The notes: generated from the sequence alone by a model not told the origin. Counted from the stretch's first letter, positions 37,128 to 48,799 are shown. The stretch is DNA of 64,000 nt from Quercus robur (GCF_932294415.1 NC_065535.1:25508782-25572781); one strand, 5' to 3'. A program made the numbers and translations.

Positions 37128-39197
37128 ATGCGTTCGTCTTCTCTTTTACTCTTCTGGGTCCATTTCTTTCTCTTCTTTAACTTCAATTTTCTCTCACTTT
37201 CTACCCCTTTCTTGCCTACCAAGAATGTCACTCTCTTTGGCGATGCCTACTTCAGAAACAATGCCATTAGTCTCACCCAAGAAATCAGTTGTCTCTCTTC
37301 TTCTTCTTCTTCTTCTGATACTCATATTGGTGTTGGAAGAGCTTTCTATGTGTACCCAATTCGCTTTCTTGATTCAGAAACCAACGCAACCGCTTCTTTC
37401 TCATGCCACTTCTCCTTCTCCATCATGCCTTCTCCATTCTGTCCCTCTGGAGATGGGATTGCCTTTCTGATAACAGACAATGCCAAATCTTTCAGTCCCT
37501 CTCGCGGCTATATGGGTCTTCCAGAGACAGAGCAGGACTCAGATGAGCAAGACTCTTTTTTTGCAGTGGAGTTCGATACAAGTTATGATCCTTCACTTGG
37601 TGACATGAATGGAAATCATGTTGGTATCGATGTCAACACCATTATCTCTCTCAGCTCGGTTGATGTGGTTTCGAGGGGGATTGATTTGAAAAGTGGGAGG
37701 CAGATTACAGCTTGGATTGAGTACAGAGATGACATGAAAATGATCCGGGTGTGGCTCGACTACTCACAGATTAGGCCTCCAAGTCCTATTCTTGTTACAC
37801 AGATTGACCTCTCCAACCAATTCAAGGAGTTCATGCATGTTGGATTCTCTGCTTCTAATGGCCAGGGCTCTTCAATTCATGTTGTTGATCATTGGCAATT
37901 CAAAACTTTCGGGTTTCTCCCCTCAGTGATTCCAATGGATGCAGTTGAAGAGGGGGACTGTTTCATGTGCTTTACAGAGGAACCAAGCATGGTAAGTGAA
38001 AGCAGCCTTATTGATGATCATGCAAGAAGAAAGAAGCTAGAAGAGCTAGCCTTTGGATTGGGAGGATTAGCTGCATTTGTTGTCTCCCTAGTTGCAATTG
38101 TCGCTGTCATCTGTTTCTTCTCTATAAAGAGGAGGAGAAATAATATCAGAAGCAAAGAAGGTCTAACTTGTAGAGTCCAAACGAATAGATTACCAGCAAA
38201 GTTGTCACTTGCTGAGATAAAAGCAGCTACAATGGGGTTTAATCGAAACAGAATTGTTGGGGAAGGGGCATCGGCTAAGGTTTATAAAGGATCCCTTCCA
38301 TCCGGGGGAGAGGTGGCTGTTAAAAGGTTTGAGAGGGCCAATGGGATTGAATCTGTACGCAATCCTTTCACCAATGAATTTGCAACAATGGTGGGTTGCT
38401 TAAGGCACAAGAATTTGGTTCAGCTTCAAGGATGGTGCTGTGAGGGAAGTGAACTTCTCCTCGTTTATGAGTACTTACCCCATGGAAGCCTCAACAAAGT
38501 TTTGCACAATCATTCGAGTTCAATGATTATCCTTTCTTGGCAGCAAAGACTTAACATAGTTCTGGGTGTTGCATCTGCTCTGACTTATCTTCATGAGGAA
38601 TGTGAGAGGCAAATTATTCATAGAGATGTCAAGTCTTGCAACATAATGCTTGATGCAGATTTCAATGCCAAACTTGGAGATTTTGGTTTAGCAGAAGTCT
38701 ATGAGCATAGTTCTAATACAAGGGATGCAACTATGCCTGCAGGTACTATGGGATATCTCGCTCCTGAGTATGTCTATTCTGGGGTCCTGACTAAGAAAAT
38801 TGATGTTTACAGCTTTGGTGTTGTGGTGTTAGAGGTGGCAACAGGAAGAAAGCCTGTTGATGATGATGGAGCACTGGTTGTTGATTGGGTTTGGAACATG
38901 TGGGAAAAAGGGAAACTAATTGAGGCTGCTGATCCGAGGTTGATGAAGAAGTTTAATGTGGTGGAGATGGAGAGAATGCTAATGGTGGGACTTTCCTGTG
39001 TGCACCCAGACCATGAGAAGAGGCCACCAGTGAAGGAAGTTGCAAGGATTCTTAGAGGTGAAGCACCACTTCCATTGTTACCAGCGTGTAAACCAAGAAT
39101 TAGGATTAGACCTGTTTTTCCTGAGGATGCTTCAGCTGGAGATCGTCCCAGCCTTGATGATCTACCATGGATGACCCCTAGGAGCCATTTTAGCTAG
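37128..39197 (+). CDS. L-type lectin-domain receptor kinase, LecRK-S.6 type, intronless
   Basis: The 689-residue membrane protein has a hydrophobic signal peptide (about 1-26), an extracellular legume-lectin domain (about 31-262), a transmembrane helix (about 308-331) followed by basic KRRR, and a cytoplasmic kinase domain (about 374-645). The lectin domain keeps VEFDT (147-151) and NHVGIDVN (163-170), near the metal-binding loop. The kinase has a glycine loop GEGASAKV, Lys399, Glu417, HRD (498-500), Asn505, DFG (518-520) and APEY (545-548), so it looks catalytically competent and of the RD class. Such kinases sense extracellular ligands at the plasma membrane in immunity or development; the ligand cannot be told from sequence. 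The S.6 assignment rests on overall similarity to AT5G42120 and on the neighbouring MFL1 gene. The start at 37128 gives a good signal peptide. The frame has no breaks. A CT-rich leader precedes it. Confidence 0.9.
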   Translation: MRSSSLLLFWVHFFLFFNFNFLSLSTPFLPTKNVTLFGDAYFRNNAISLTQEISCLSSSSSSSDTHIGVGRAFYVYPIRFLDSETNATASFSCHFSFSIMPSPFCPSGDGIAFLITDNAKSFSPSRGYMGLPETEQDSDEQDSFFAVEFDTSYDPSLGDMNGNHVGIDVNTIISLSSVDVVSRGIDLKSGRQITAWIEYRDDMKMIRVWLDYSQIRPPSPILVTQIDLSNQFKEFMHVGFSASNGQGSSIHVVDHWQFKTFGFLPSVIPMDAVEEGDCFMCFTEEPSMVSESSLIDDHARRKKLEELAFGLGGLAAFVVSLVAIVAVICFFSIKRRRNNIRSKEGLTCRVQTNRLPAKLSLAEIKAATMGFNRNRIVGEGASAKVYKGSLPSGGEVAVKRFERANGIESVRNPFTNEFATMVGCLRHKNLVQLQGWCCEGSELLLVYEYLPHGSLNKVLHNHSSSMIILSWQQRLNIVLGVASALTYLHEECERQIIHRDVKSCNIMLDADFNAKLGDFGLAEVYEHSSNTRDATMPAGTMGYLAPEYVYSGVLTKKIDVYSFGVVVLEVATGRKPVDDDGALVVDWVWNMWEKGKLIEAADPRLMKKFNVVEMERMLMVGLSCVHPDHEKRPPVKEVARILRGEAPLPLLPACKPRIRIRPVFPEDASAGDRPSLDDLPWMTPRSHFS

Positions 39198-39662
39198 GAC
39201 TAGCTTATAAAAATGCCATGTGACCAAAAATTTAAGCGTATGATTTTGTTGTTGGTACATACAAGCTTGGAGCTTGTTTTAATCCTGAGGAATTCTTTAG
39301 TCAGTACATTCCAGATTTGAGTCAATGGCTCATTAGATATTTTTTAGAAAACCCATTTGGATTATTGTGTATGCTTAGATATCAAAGAGAACTGAAAGCT
39401 ATCTCTATTGTGTTCTTATTATGATTTTTTATGACCCCATTTCCTTTCTTTTCTTTTCTTTTCTTTGTGATTATCGTGATAGGTTTAGCTTACTTCGCAT
39501 TTGTAAAACTTCCTTCCGTATTCTTTGTTGATTTCTCTGTTTTCAGCAACTAGTCCATCGTAGGTGGTGACTTTGTGATTTCAGATGCTTTGGAGAAGAT
39601 GGGACGAAGTTCCTATTTACATGTAGCATCCAAGTAGCCTAAGGGATTTAGCAATTGTAGGC

Positions 39663-40036
39663 TGAAGTTAAATTTGTTGTCACAAGACCTAAAAGCTGAA
39701 TGTCTCAGGTGATCTAATTCATTCGTGGTATTTTTGTGATCGCCTCAGATTTTTAGAACAATTGGTCTGCACATGATTGCATATAATTAAATAAATTGTA
39801 GAGCAGACTGCCTTATGCAGATTACATACTTTTAAAAAGTTTGTAGGTGAAGGTCATACTTCATAAAAACATCAGAATTGAAGTTAAATTGTTGTCACAA
39901 AACCTAAAAGCTGATTGTCTTTGGTAATATAATTCATTAATGGTACTTTTGTGATCATCTTGGATTTTGAGAACAATTGGTCTGCACAAACTTGCATATC
40001 AATTTGAAGAGCAGACTGCGTTAAACAGATTATACA
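39663..40036. repeat. Diverged tandem duplication, period about 216 bp
   Basis: 39663-39829 and 39879-40036 share TGAAGTTAAA, TTGTTGTCACAA, ACCTAAAAGCTGA, TTTTTGTGATC, GAACAATTGGTCTGCACA and GAGCAGACTGC in the same order. It lies in the 3' flank of the lectin kinase. Confidence 0.75.
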
Positions 40037-40039
40037 CTG

Positions 40040-41315
40040 TTGGCATGTTATTCACTTATTTGATCAATAAAATTTTGATTGCTTGTGCAGTTGCGTTTCA
40101 AAATTCCAGTCGAGTTTTCAAAGTATGCTATTACTTGAAGTCTTGAGCAGCTATTCACCTTCTACAGCAGCATCAATGAGCTTCTGCAGCATAAAATATT
40201 TCCTTTGTGCTAATCTGAGTGTTATTCAACCTCCCCACTATTGATATGCTACAGTATACGATTGCCTCAGACTCAACTTTCTTGATAGAGCTCTCTTACT
40301 CCCTCAGGAACTCTTGCACCTTGAAGTAAGCACGTGCGGTATCTTGCAGCAGAAACCAATGCTGTAGAATCAATAATTTTAACTTGGGGAAATCTCAACT
40401 TTTCAATAAACCTCATTCAAGACTCAAGGTGTGGTGTTTCCTTTGACATTTAATCAATTGGGAGAAATAAATGCCATTCAGTTAGGCGGAGGCTTCTACA
40501 TTATCAAAATCATTTATGCTCCATTTTGATAGGCTTCCCATAATTGATTTCTTATTAAGACAGTTCTGTCCTAGAAAAAATAATAGGCAGTAGGAACAAT
40601 GTTAGTCCCATGTATATGCTGATCATACACACAAGGTGTTCCTTTTTTTTTCTAGAGATTTGTACTTGCACTCTCTTTTCATATTGACTTACGCGCACAT
40701 ATAAAGTATTCTCATTAATTTTCAGCATAAACAACATGAATATGTAGTAGGATACCTTAGTTCTAACTTCTGAGTCTTATAAATTGTAAGATTATGGCTG
40801 CATTGACTCCTAGTTCGTGGGTTATCTATAGCTGTCTATGACACCTTGCAGTATGTGCTGCCCTCAAATATAGCCATGGTGTTTCTGGACTTCATTTCTT
40901 TGGTTGCTGTTTAGTAGATGATTTTTAAGCCGGGCCTGACTCAGGCCTGTTCCCTAATTGCACTGATTATGTTATTATATACTATATAGCATATTTAGCA
41001 CATGTAAAATCCTTGATTGAGCTAAAATCATGGGTAATTAATGTGTTCTTGATTTTTGTCTCAACGATGGATAAAGCCAGGATTTAAACTATGGGGGTCA
41101 AATTATAAACATTTTGTTTTATTGAAATTCAAACTAGAATATATTTAATGTTAACAAATTATTGACAAAAGAGAAGTACAAAATAATTGTTTCGTAATAC
41201 ATTACAACTTATTCTAAAAAAAGGGAAATCCAGGTTATTTTAAATCACAAAATGATCTATGATTTTTTTTTTTTTTGAGAGAGTTTTAATTTATGGCATT
41301 TGTAAGGACACGATT
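40040..41315. other. Intergenic, no gene recognised
   Basis: AT-rich 3' flank of the lectin kinase. Only short frames; nothing recognised. Confidence 0.5.
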
Positions 41316-41860
41316 TGTAACGACCCGTAACAGTGTTGGGTTCGCACGTAAAAAGGCCCAAACAATATCATTTGTAGAGCGTGGGTTTGAAAGGCTAGGC
41401 CTCAGTCACAAGACGGTGGTTTTCCGTGGTGGTCATACATAATTAAAGAGTGTTCGCCCTAGGAGTCTTTCTCCTGAAGGCGGGTTGGGAGGCTCTGGTT
41501 TTTGGCCATTTTTCCCAGCCCCTGCTTTGGATTGCTTACTTTTCCTTTTATACTAGCATGTGTTCCTTATCTTTCGTCCACGTGTAGGATCGACTTTTCC
41601 AAGACTGATACTTGTCCCATCAGCCCATATCCAGAGTGGTTGGGGGTGGTTGTAAAAGCTGGAGAGTATGACTCTGTCAGGTGCAGAGTATTGAATGGCA
41701 GTAAGGGCAGCTTTCCCTGGTCGTTTATACTTTCCAGCGTATCTTTCTCTATTGACCTATATATTTTGTACTTGTATTACCGAGCCTAGGCTATAACCTT
41801 CCTCGGCTCGGGCCTTGGGCCCCAGTGAATAAATGGGCCAGGGCCACAAATTATTGGGCC
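41316..41860 (+). mobile_element. LTR-like or TRIM-like segment
   Basis: A GC-richer island starting TGTAACGACCCGTAAC. It contains TTTCGTCCACGTGTAGGATC and paired CGAGCCTAGGCT / CCTCGGCTCGGGCCTTGGGC motifs, typical of dispersed LTR-type repeats of woody plants. There is no coding content. The ends and target duplication could not be fixed. Confidence 0.4.
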
Positions 41861-41999
41861 CCACAGCATTTGTTCCTAATAATAGCTCTTTATTATCAGA
41901 GCAGGACATCAATCAATTTTTGGTATAGGCGAGGATTGAACCTCAGATTTCTTATACAACCATTAGAGACTTTATCAATTAAGCTAATTGGAACCCACA
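41861..41999 (-). mobile_element. tRNA-derived SINE, copy 2 (inverted, diverged)
   Basis: The reverse complement begins TGTGGGTTCCAATTAGCTTA, continues with GAGGTTCAATCCTCGCC and ends with a diverged AGGAACAAATGCTGTGG, matching the SINE at 22047 throughout. Differences in the 3' part are mostly CpG-type transitions. The poly-A tail is lost. It abuts the LTR-like segment. Confidence 0.7.
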
Positions 42000-43908
42000 A
42001 TCTATGATTTATTATGTACTAAAGTTTGTAGCTATATCCATTTTAATGGCCAAATCAAAAATAAAAATCTCCAAATTAATCAATTACAGGATTTGATCCT
42101 AATTGAGTAATTATGTTGATTCAATTACAATTCGAATACACATACATATAGTATTATATACATACTCAAACGTTTCAACATTTTCTTATCTTAAAATTCT
42201 ATTGAGCCAAAAATTACGAAGAATATATAGGTGAGTGTGGGGAAGAGCAAACAAAAACAAGAAAAAAAATGGTATATATTTATATAGAAAATGTTACAGC
42301 TATTACCAAAAATAAAATAAATATAAAAACGTTAGAAATTAACATAGAAATCATTGTAATTAACGCCATTTCAATACATAATAAATAAATATTTTAATTA
42401 CTTTTTTGTAATTGATGAGTGGTGACCCATCAATTTGTAATAGTTACTAACATCGCTCTATGTATATATAAATAGTGGCCATGCACAATCAAAACATATT
42501 TTCATTAGAACAAAGTTTGGTTACAACTCTCACTAAAAAAAAAAAACATAATTACATATTTTGAAAATCTAATCGTTAAATTACATGTTTTTTATATTTT
42601 AAAACACATGTCAAATTTCATACCAGTCGAATATTATTTACTATTCGATCCATAAACTTATTTTTTATGTAAAATTTTAGACTACAAATAATTGAAATTT
42701 TAATATTTTATTGATGATATAACTATTGATCTTTGCTCATTTGAAAATTTTGCAATTATGCAGGATATAATTGAAAATTTAATCCAATTGTGGATTTATC
42801 AAAATTCATATCTAATAAAAAAAATATTAAATGGAGTTATAACTACTCCTATTAACTACAACCAAGTTTGTAGCCAAACTTGTCCTTAGTCTTCACCTAG
42901 TTTCATCCCTAGTCTAATCAAAGGTCTCCATAGGTCAAATGTACAATCTATATATTTGGGCATTCCTTTATAGCTTACTGTATAAACAATACTGAGATTT
43001 GGGTTTGTGAGAGTGTCTTCAAACTATTGTTGGAGATCAACTACAAGAGATGAATTTGGGTTTGCCTTGTGTAGCGATGTGGTGAGATTGTAGCTGTTGG
43101 AGGAGCTAGCCCAAGCGAGATCATAGTCGTTGGAGAAGAATTTATTTTGAGTGGTGGTAATGGATTTGAGTTTGTTTGTGTTCTATGGGGGTGAATATGG
43201 TTTAAGTGGTGGTGTTGGACTATTGGGTTGCTGGTAATTGAAGTTTGGTGGTAGTGGTGAATCAAACTATGGCATCGGCACGTTTGATATGCTGTAATGG
43301 TTATTACAATGTAATTGGAATTAGTATTACAATGAATGTAAGAAGTTGTGTAATAATGATTCTTATTCATAGTGTTTGGTGAAGATACTAGAATAGAATC
43401 CTAAAATATCATATTTTAGTCACATTTTTCTAAAATATCCTTTCTTTTTGTGGGGGGTTTTCTAGGCATTTTATTATGTATATATGATTATTATGTTGTT
43501 CAGAATTAATATATTAGTACTTCAATGAAATTTGTTTGAAGATAAGTTAAAGCAAATGAATTAAAAATTCTTTTTTCTAATGAATTAAATATATACTATT
43601 AGGAACCTAAAGGTTCTTAATAGGGATGAGTATGAATTGTAGGGAAATTGATTTAATTTGAGGTAGTCACCCTCTATATAGAAATAGATAGATTAAGAAA
43701 GAGAGAGAGAGAGAGAGAGATGCACTAATGCACTAAAAAATTGGTTATTCTTCAATTGATATCTAATGTTGAATTACAATCATGTATTTATAGAGATTAG
43801 CTCTAATGTCATTTGCCCACATGGCTCAAGATAATTGGCGAGTTAATTCAACATGTACTCTATGAATTAAGTCATGTGTTAAATAAGCTACATGTGCTCA
43901 AATCCTAA
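42000..43908. other. Intergenic, no gene recognised
   Basis: AT-rich. GA microsatellite at about 43699-43720. A minus-strand His/Thr-rich frame at 43041-43370 reflects biased composition, not a recognised protein. Confidence 0.5.
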
Positions 43909-44427
43909 GGGGTTGTTTGGATCCCAAAAATCTATAACTCCTCACTCATTACTCAAATATCATCACTTTTCACTCATTTCCCATCACTCAAAATATCCCA
44001 AAAATCACCTACCCTTGTTTGGCACCTTTAACCCAGTCATGGTTTTCAATTACAAAAACCCCAAAGCGAGGGCCCCACTATCTGACCTACCATTGATAAC
44101 TGTGGTAGGTGTTTTGTTTAATTGGGTCATTAGAGCCATTGGTAGCACAGTGTTGGCACATGGAGTTTGAAAACTGAGGTGACATTGTCTGACCGTGGGC
44201 CCCAATACTTGCTAAAAATTACACAAAATGCCATCGTTACTCATGTCTCTGTTTTCAGAAACTCCAAAAACTTGATTCCAAATTCACTCTCATCACTCAA
44301 AATCTAGAGAATTGAGTGATGGATATATCACTGAGTTAGGACATCCAAACAAGCATTGGCATGTGGGGTCCATTGATTTTGGGTTATGGGTGATGGGTGA
44401 TGGAAATCAAGAAATCCAAACAACCCC
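43909..44427. mobile_element. PIF/Harbinger (Tourist-like) MITE with TAA target duplication
   Basis: The 519-bp element has perfect 14-bp terminal inverted repeats, GGGGTTGTTTGGAT at the left and ATCCAAACAACCCC at the right, flanked on both sides by TAA (43906-43908, 44428-44430). A 3-bp TAA duplication is typical of the PIF/Harbinger superfamily. There is no transposase. The inner arms rich in CATCACTC / GGGTGATGG also mirror each other. Confidence 0.85.
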
Positions 44428-44804
44428 TAACTAACTCATCCTAATCCTAATCTCAACCAACTAACTAACTATCTAACTAAAGGGATTACAACAATTATTT
44501 CATATTCCTAATATATATATAGTATACAATTTCACACAATTATAAAATAGAAAACTATTGAATATGATTTCTCATTTTCAAAAATATAATACTACAATTA
44601 AAAAAAAAAAAAAAAAAAAAAGCCATCAAGCATTATTTCAGTGGGGTCTTTTTAGATCATTATGTTATCTTGGAATAAAGAACTAACTTCATTGTGCGGT
44701 GGTGGTAAAACAAAAGGATTAAAGGAGAATAAACAAGAAAAACTAACATAGGGGATAAATGAAGAAAACAACAATGTTCGTGCCTTTGCTTTCCTATCTC
44801 ACTT

Positions 44805-45006
44805 AAAGGTGGTGGACAAGTGACGTGGTCCACCATTTCACCAAAAAACTCACACCTGTTTAAAATTTCTGAGATAGAAATTTTTTTTAACAGAAACTGA
44901 TTACTGACTCAGCAATTTTAAACAAGTGGAAGTCTTTTAGTGGAATGGTGGACAAGTAACGTGGTAGACAAGTAACGTGGTCTACCAGATGACTATATAA
45001 TTTCTC
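44805..45006. mobile_element. MITE, family B, second copy
   Basis: It shares GGACAAGTGACGTGGTCCACC, CACCTGTTTAAAATT, GACTCAGCAATTTTAAAC and TATAATTTCTC with the element at 35979-36184. CACTTAA occurs just outside both ends, a possible 7-bp duplication. The left terminal repeat appears shortened, and a GTGGTAGACAAGTAAC block near the right end is duplicated. Confidence 0.65.
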
Positions 45007-45009
45007 CAC

Positions 45010-45601
45010 TTAAGGGTGAGTTTGGTTAATTTTTTGATATTATTCATTTTGAAAAATTTGTGATTTTAAAAAGTATGATATAAAATTGGATTTTTATTTA
45101 TTTATTCTTTATTTTATAAATTTAAATATTTGATAAAAGCCGTTAAAAAATGTTTTTTTGAAAAAACTAAATGTTTAGCTGAAACTTATGAAATTGAGGT
45201 GTAAATTACTATAATGGACAAAACATATATATATAAGATGGTTTCACCTTCTTATCAATAATAATAATTTTATTAAAAAAATTAATCATAAGGATAATTG
45301 TTTTTTATACTAATAATGATAATTCGTATTTCAATAATTGGTTTTTTTTTATTACTATTAATGAATAGTATACATTATTATAAAAGTGGTTCTAAGACTA
45401 TAAATTATTTCACGACTTTTTTATTACAACTCTGACGTGACAGATTATGATTGGTTATCTATCACTTACACATAGACTTACTATATTTTTTTATCGCTCA
45501 CACTTTGTCGCATCACAGTTAGTGGTGGAGCTAGAATTTTTTTTTTTAGGGGTGCCAAGCTATATATATAATTAAATTCAAAGAATAACACACACACACA
45601 C

Positions 45602-45638
<37 letters not shown>

Positions 45639-46078
45639 TGCTTATACATGAAATGTTTAATTTTGATTTAACATATGATATTTTCTTACGTAAACAAAAA
45701 TATTTACATAAAATAAATATTTATATTTTTGTAAAAAAAAAAGGGTAAGCCTTGACATGTCTAAAAATATTCAAGTAAATTTAATAAAAATAAAATATAA
45801 TTCAATCATGTGTGGTATACATTAAATACACTTTAATTTAATGAGCTATGTATGACATAAGAGTAATTAGAGGGAATGAAAAATACATTAGTCAACAATA
45901 TAAAAGCATTACATGTTTTTTGGTAAAAATCTAGGGGACCATTAATGAAATTTATGTCCAAAATTATTTATTTTTACCAAAAATACAAGAGGGAGAAAGG
46001 ATTTTTGAAAATCCAAGATCCCCTCCCTCCAACCCTTATCATAATTGTAGCAAAAAGTTGTGAAATAATTTGCGTTCT

Positions 46079-46123
<45 letters not shown>

Positions 46124-46158
46124 ATAAATGATTATCATGTATATTTTATAAATACTAG
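45010..46158. other. Intergenic, no gene recognised
   Basis: AT-rich, with AC/TA dinucleotide runs at 45589-45635 and a poly-T of about 39 bases at 46081-46119. Confidence 0.55.
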
Positions 46159-46975
46159 TGTGGGGGTCCTATTTTTCAAAAAATGAATGCAACCACACAT
46201 TCTCTATTCACCCATCGCCACATATTACCATGAGCATCTACAACACACTTTTCTCTATAAAAGGGAGAGAAAGCATTTGGAAAAGGGGCTAGTTTGCTCT
46301 CACTCTCTCTCCCTATCTTTCTCTCTTTGATTCTCCAAAGGATCTTACCAGTTCAGGGACACTTTTGGGGAATCCTCTTAGGGACACCCCACACTTACCC
46401 GAGAAACCATTTTAAGTGCTCTGTTACTCTCCCGAGGAACCCTCACAGGTATTCTCAAGGAACCCTTTCAGGTGCTCCACACTCTTCCAAAGAGCCCTCT
46501 TAGGGACACTCTTGAGGAACTATCTCAGGTGTTCCATTACTCTTTCGAGGAACTATCTCATGGACACTCTCGAGGAACCATCTCAAGTACTCCACTACTC
46601 TCTTGAGGAACTACCTCAAGTACTTCACTGCTCTTCCAAGGAACCCTCTTAGGGACACTTTCAAGGAACCCTCTCAGAGACACTCTCGTGTAACCATCCT
46701 GGGTTCCTTTACTCTCTCGAGGAACTGTCTCAGGTGTTCCATTACTCTTCCAAGGAACCATCTCATGTATATACTCTTCCGAGGAACCCTTTCAGGTACT
46801 CTTTGACCCTTTCGAGCATCTTCTCCCAAGGATGCTCACCCCAAACTCTTGTGGTATCTAGCTTTAGCAAAGCTTCTTTCGATTAACAAATCTATTGTAG
46901 GAAAGTCAATTGAATCATATTTGGACCCAATGCAATTAGTGTGTGTGTATTATAATTAATAAACAAAAAATACTT
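46159..46975 (+). mobile_element. LTR-like unit containing a minisatellite
   Basis: It opens with TGTGGGGGTCC, followed by CTATAAAAGGGAGAG (TATA box, about 46254), a CT-rich start region, the tandem repeat at 46340-46830 and a TAATTAATAAAC polyadenylation-like site at about 46954. The order start motif, TATA, repeated leader, poly-A signal fits the LTR of a Ty3/gypsy element of the Tat type. No partner LTR or internal coding region was found. Boundaries and class are inferred. Confidence 0.4.
46340..46830 (+). repeat. Minisatellite built on GAGGAACCxTCTCAGG
   Basis: About 14 occurrences of a GAGGAAC(C/T)xTCTCA core (or AAGGAACCC) alternate with two spacer types: a short GACACTCTC and a longer TGTTCCATTACTCTxTC. 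Units are therefore about 24-27 or 33-36 bp. Open frames across it are a by-product. Confidence 0.8.
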
Positions 46976-48207
46976 AGCTTTCTCCATTTGGAGTGAGAAG
47001 TGAGAACTTTTGAGAATTCTCTCTCTGTCAAAGGAGAGCATTCAAGTGCGAGAGAGGCAAAGATGCCAACAAGGTTTTAGGTAGCAATAGTGAGGTGGCA
47101 AGATTAAGAAGAATCCGACAAGGTTGAGGTGCAAGACCAGTTCGACTAGGTTAAAGTCAGTGAGATTTAGACAATTCCGACAAAGCATGAGGTGTGGCGA
47201 GTCCAACAAGGTGAGTTTGGTCACCAGCAACACTGATTTTCTAAGAATGGGTTGTATTCTGAGTATGAGTTGTGTTGTGTTGATTTTCTAAGGATGGGTT
47301 GTGTTGTGTTCTTAGGGAAAAAGGGTAAAATTATATAAAGTTTCCAACGGTAGCCATTGGGTTTTTGTTGCATTTTTGCATTGTTCCTTTGAGAGTCAAA
47401 TGCAAAATTGTGATTTTTTGTTGTGAAATGATAGAAATAGATAAAACAAAGTAAGAAGAAAACAAGAAATATATATTGATAAACTCTTGTATTCAAGTGG
47501 TCATCCACAATTCTTTTGATATCTCTTAGATGTGTACAATAACAGTAAAGCAATCCCACATATATATATAGGACCTTAGAATGCTTGTAGAGTTTATGGG
47601 ATAAGGTTGTAATAATGAGTATAATTATGGATATACATCTCCCCTATAGGCTTTACACATCCCAAATAACTTTTTCATTGCCCAAACGTTACACATTCCA
47701 ATTAGACTTTATTTCTAACAATTTTTCACATTTTTAGGTCAAAAAAGCATCCAAAATCCTTACCAAACGCAAAAAATTATGAAAATGCACCTATGTTTTT
47801 TTTTTCTCCTTAAAAGCCAAATCAAACTTGCACTTAGTTGCCCACATCTATCTCTCTTCCACCTCTATTTATAACTAGAGGTTCAATTGAATTGGAAATA
47901 GTTTAAGTATGAAACTTCCTTGCTCAAAGATAATGGCAAACATTTATTGCCAATGGAATCATCCATTTCAACTACAAAGAGAAATCCAATTTTTGGCTTG
48001 TATGTCGGAAGTGGTTGTTCCTTACCTTTTGACAATGCATGCAAGTCAACAGTAACGTTAGTGTTAGTTTACTTGTCTTTATAAGTTTAACTTTTAGTTG
48101 TTATGTACAATTTTTTTTTTTAATTTTACTTTTTTATTATACAAGAATATTTTAGCATGTTTTCAAAAAAAAAAAAAAATTAAGCAAAAAGTTGACTAGT
48201 GATGTCA
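46976..48207. other. Intergenic, no gene recognised
   Basis: A stretch at 47040-47220 repeats (T)CCGACAAGGT-like words and differs from its AT-rich surroundings, possibly part of the preceding LTR-like element. Otherwise short frames only. Confidence 0.4.
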
Positions 48208-48795
48208 AGGGCCCATTTGATAGTAGCTTTCAAGTACTGTTTGTTCAAAATGATGTAAAAATTGTGATTTAAAAAATGTTGTAAAAATACGTATTTAACT
48301 TTAAACTTTAAAGTACTCATAATGCAAAAAAATATGTTTGGTATCATGTTTCAATCAACATATTTTAAAATGTGAAAAAATATAATTGTGCGTTTAGTAT
48401 GGTATGTATTTTTTTTTCAAAGTGGTAACTTTATGATATGTACAATTAGTGGAGGTGAAGAGAGAGATGAAGAAATCTGAAAATGAAGAGAGAAGGAATG
48501 TGAAAGAGAAGGGAGAAAAAGAAAGAAAAAGATAAGGTGTGTACTTGAGAGAGAGAGAGAGAGAGTTATGTTAAGTCTTATCAAGTGGGTCCCACACTTT
48601 TCTAAATATTTACAAAAGTGCTTTTGAGCAATGTTATTTTAAAATTGAAAACCAGCAGGAGGAGTTCTCTAAATTTGGTATTCAAATATCCTAAAATGAG
48701 AAACGTAACTCAAACATTCAATCATTTACCAAACGCGTTGTTTGTATTGGAGCTTACAATTGTTTGAACTACCTTACCAAACAGGCTACCAACCA
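48208..48795. mobile_element. Probable MITE or other TIR element
   Basis: The left GGGCCCATTTGATAGTAG and the right TACCTTACCAAACAGGCTACC are roughly inverted, with TTTGGTA-type termini common to plant hAT-like MITEs. The interior is AT-rich with a GA microsatellite and has no coding content. Confidence 0.4.
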
Positions 48796-48799
48796 CTCA

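Noticed and set aside
41316-41863. Solo LTR with a clear target duplication
   Set aside because: Bases outside the presumed TG...CA ends (CGATT and GCATT) do not match, so only an LTR-like segment is claimed.
46294-46806. Repetitive frames such as MLCYSPEEPSQ and overlapping minus frames
   Set aside because: Translations of the minisatellite in several frames; no start context or conserved protein.
46340-46830. CRISPR-like array
   Set aside because: Plant nuclear DNA; spacers are of two recurring types instead of unique sequences, and the repeats are degenerate.
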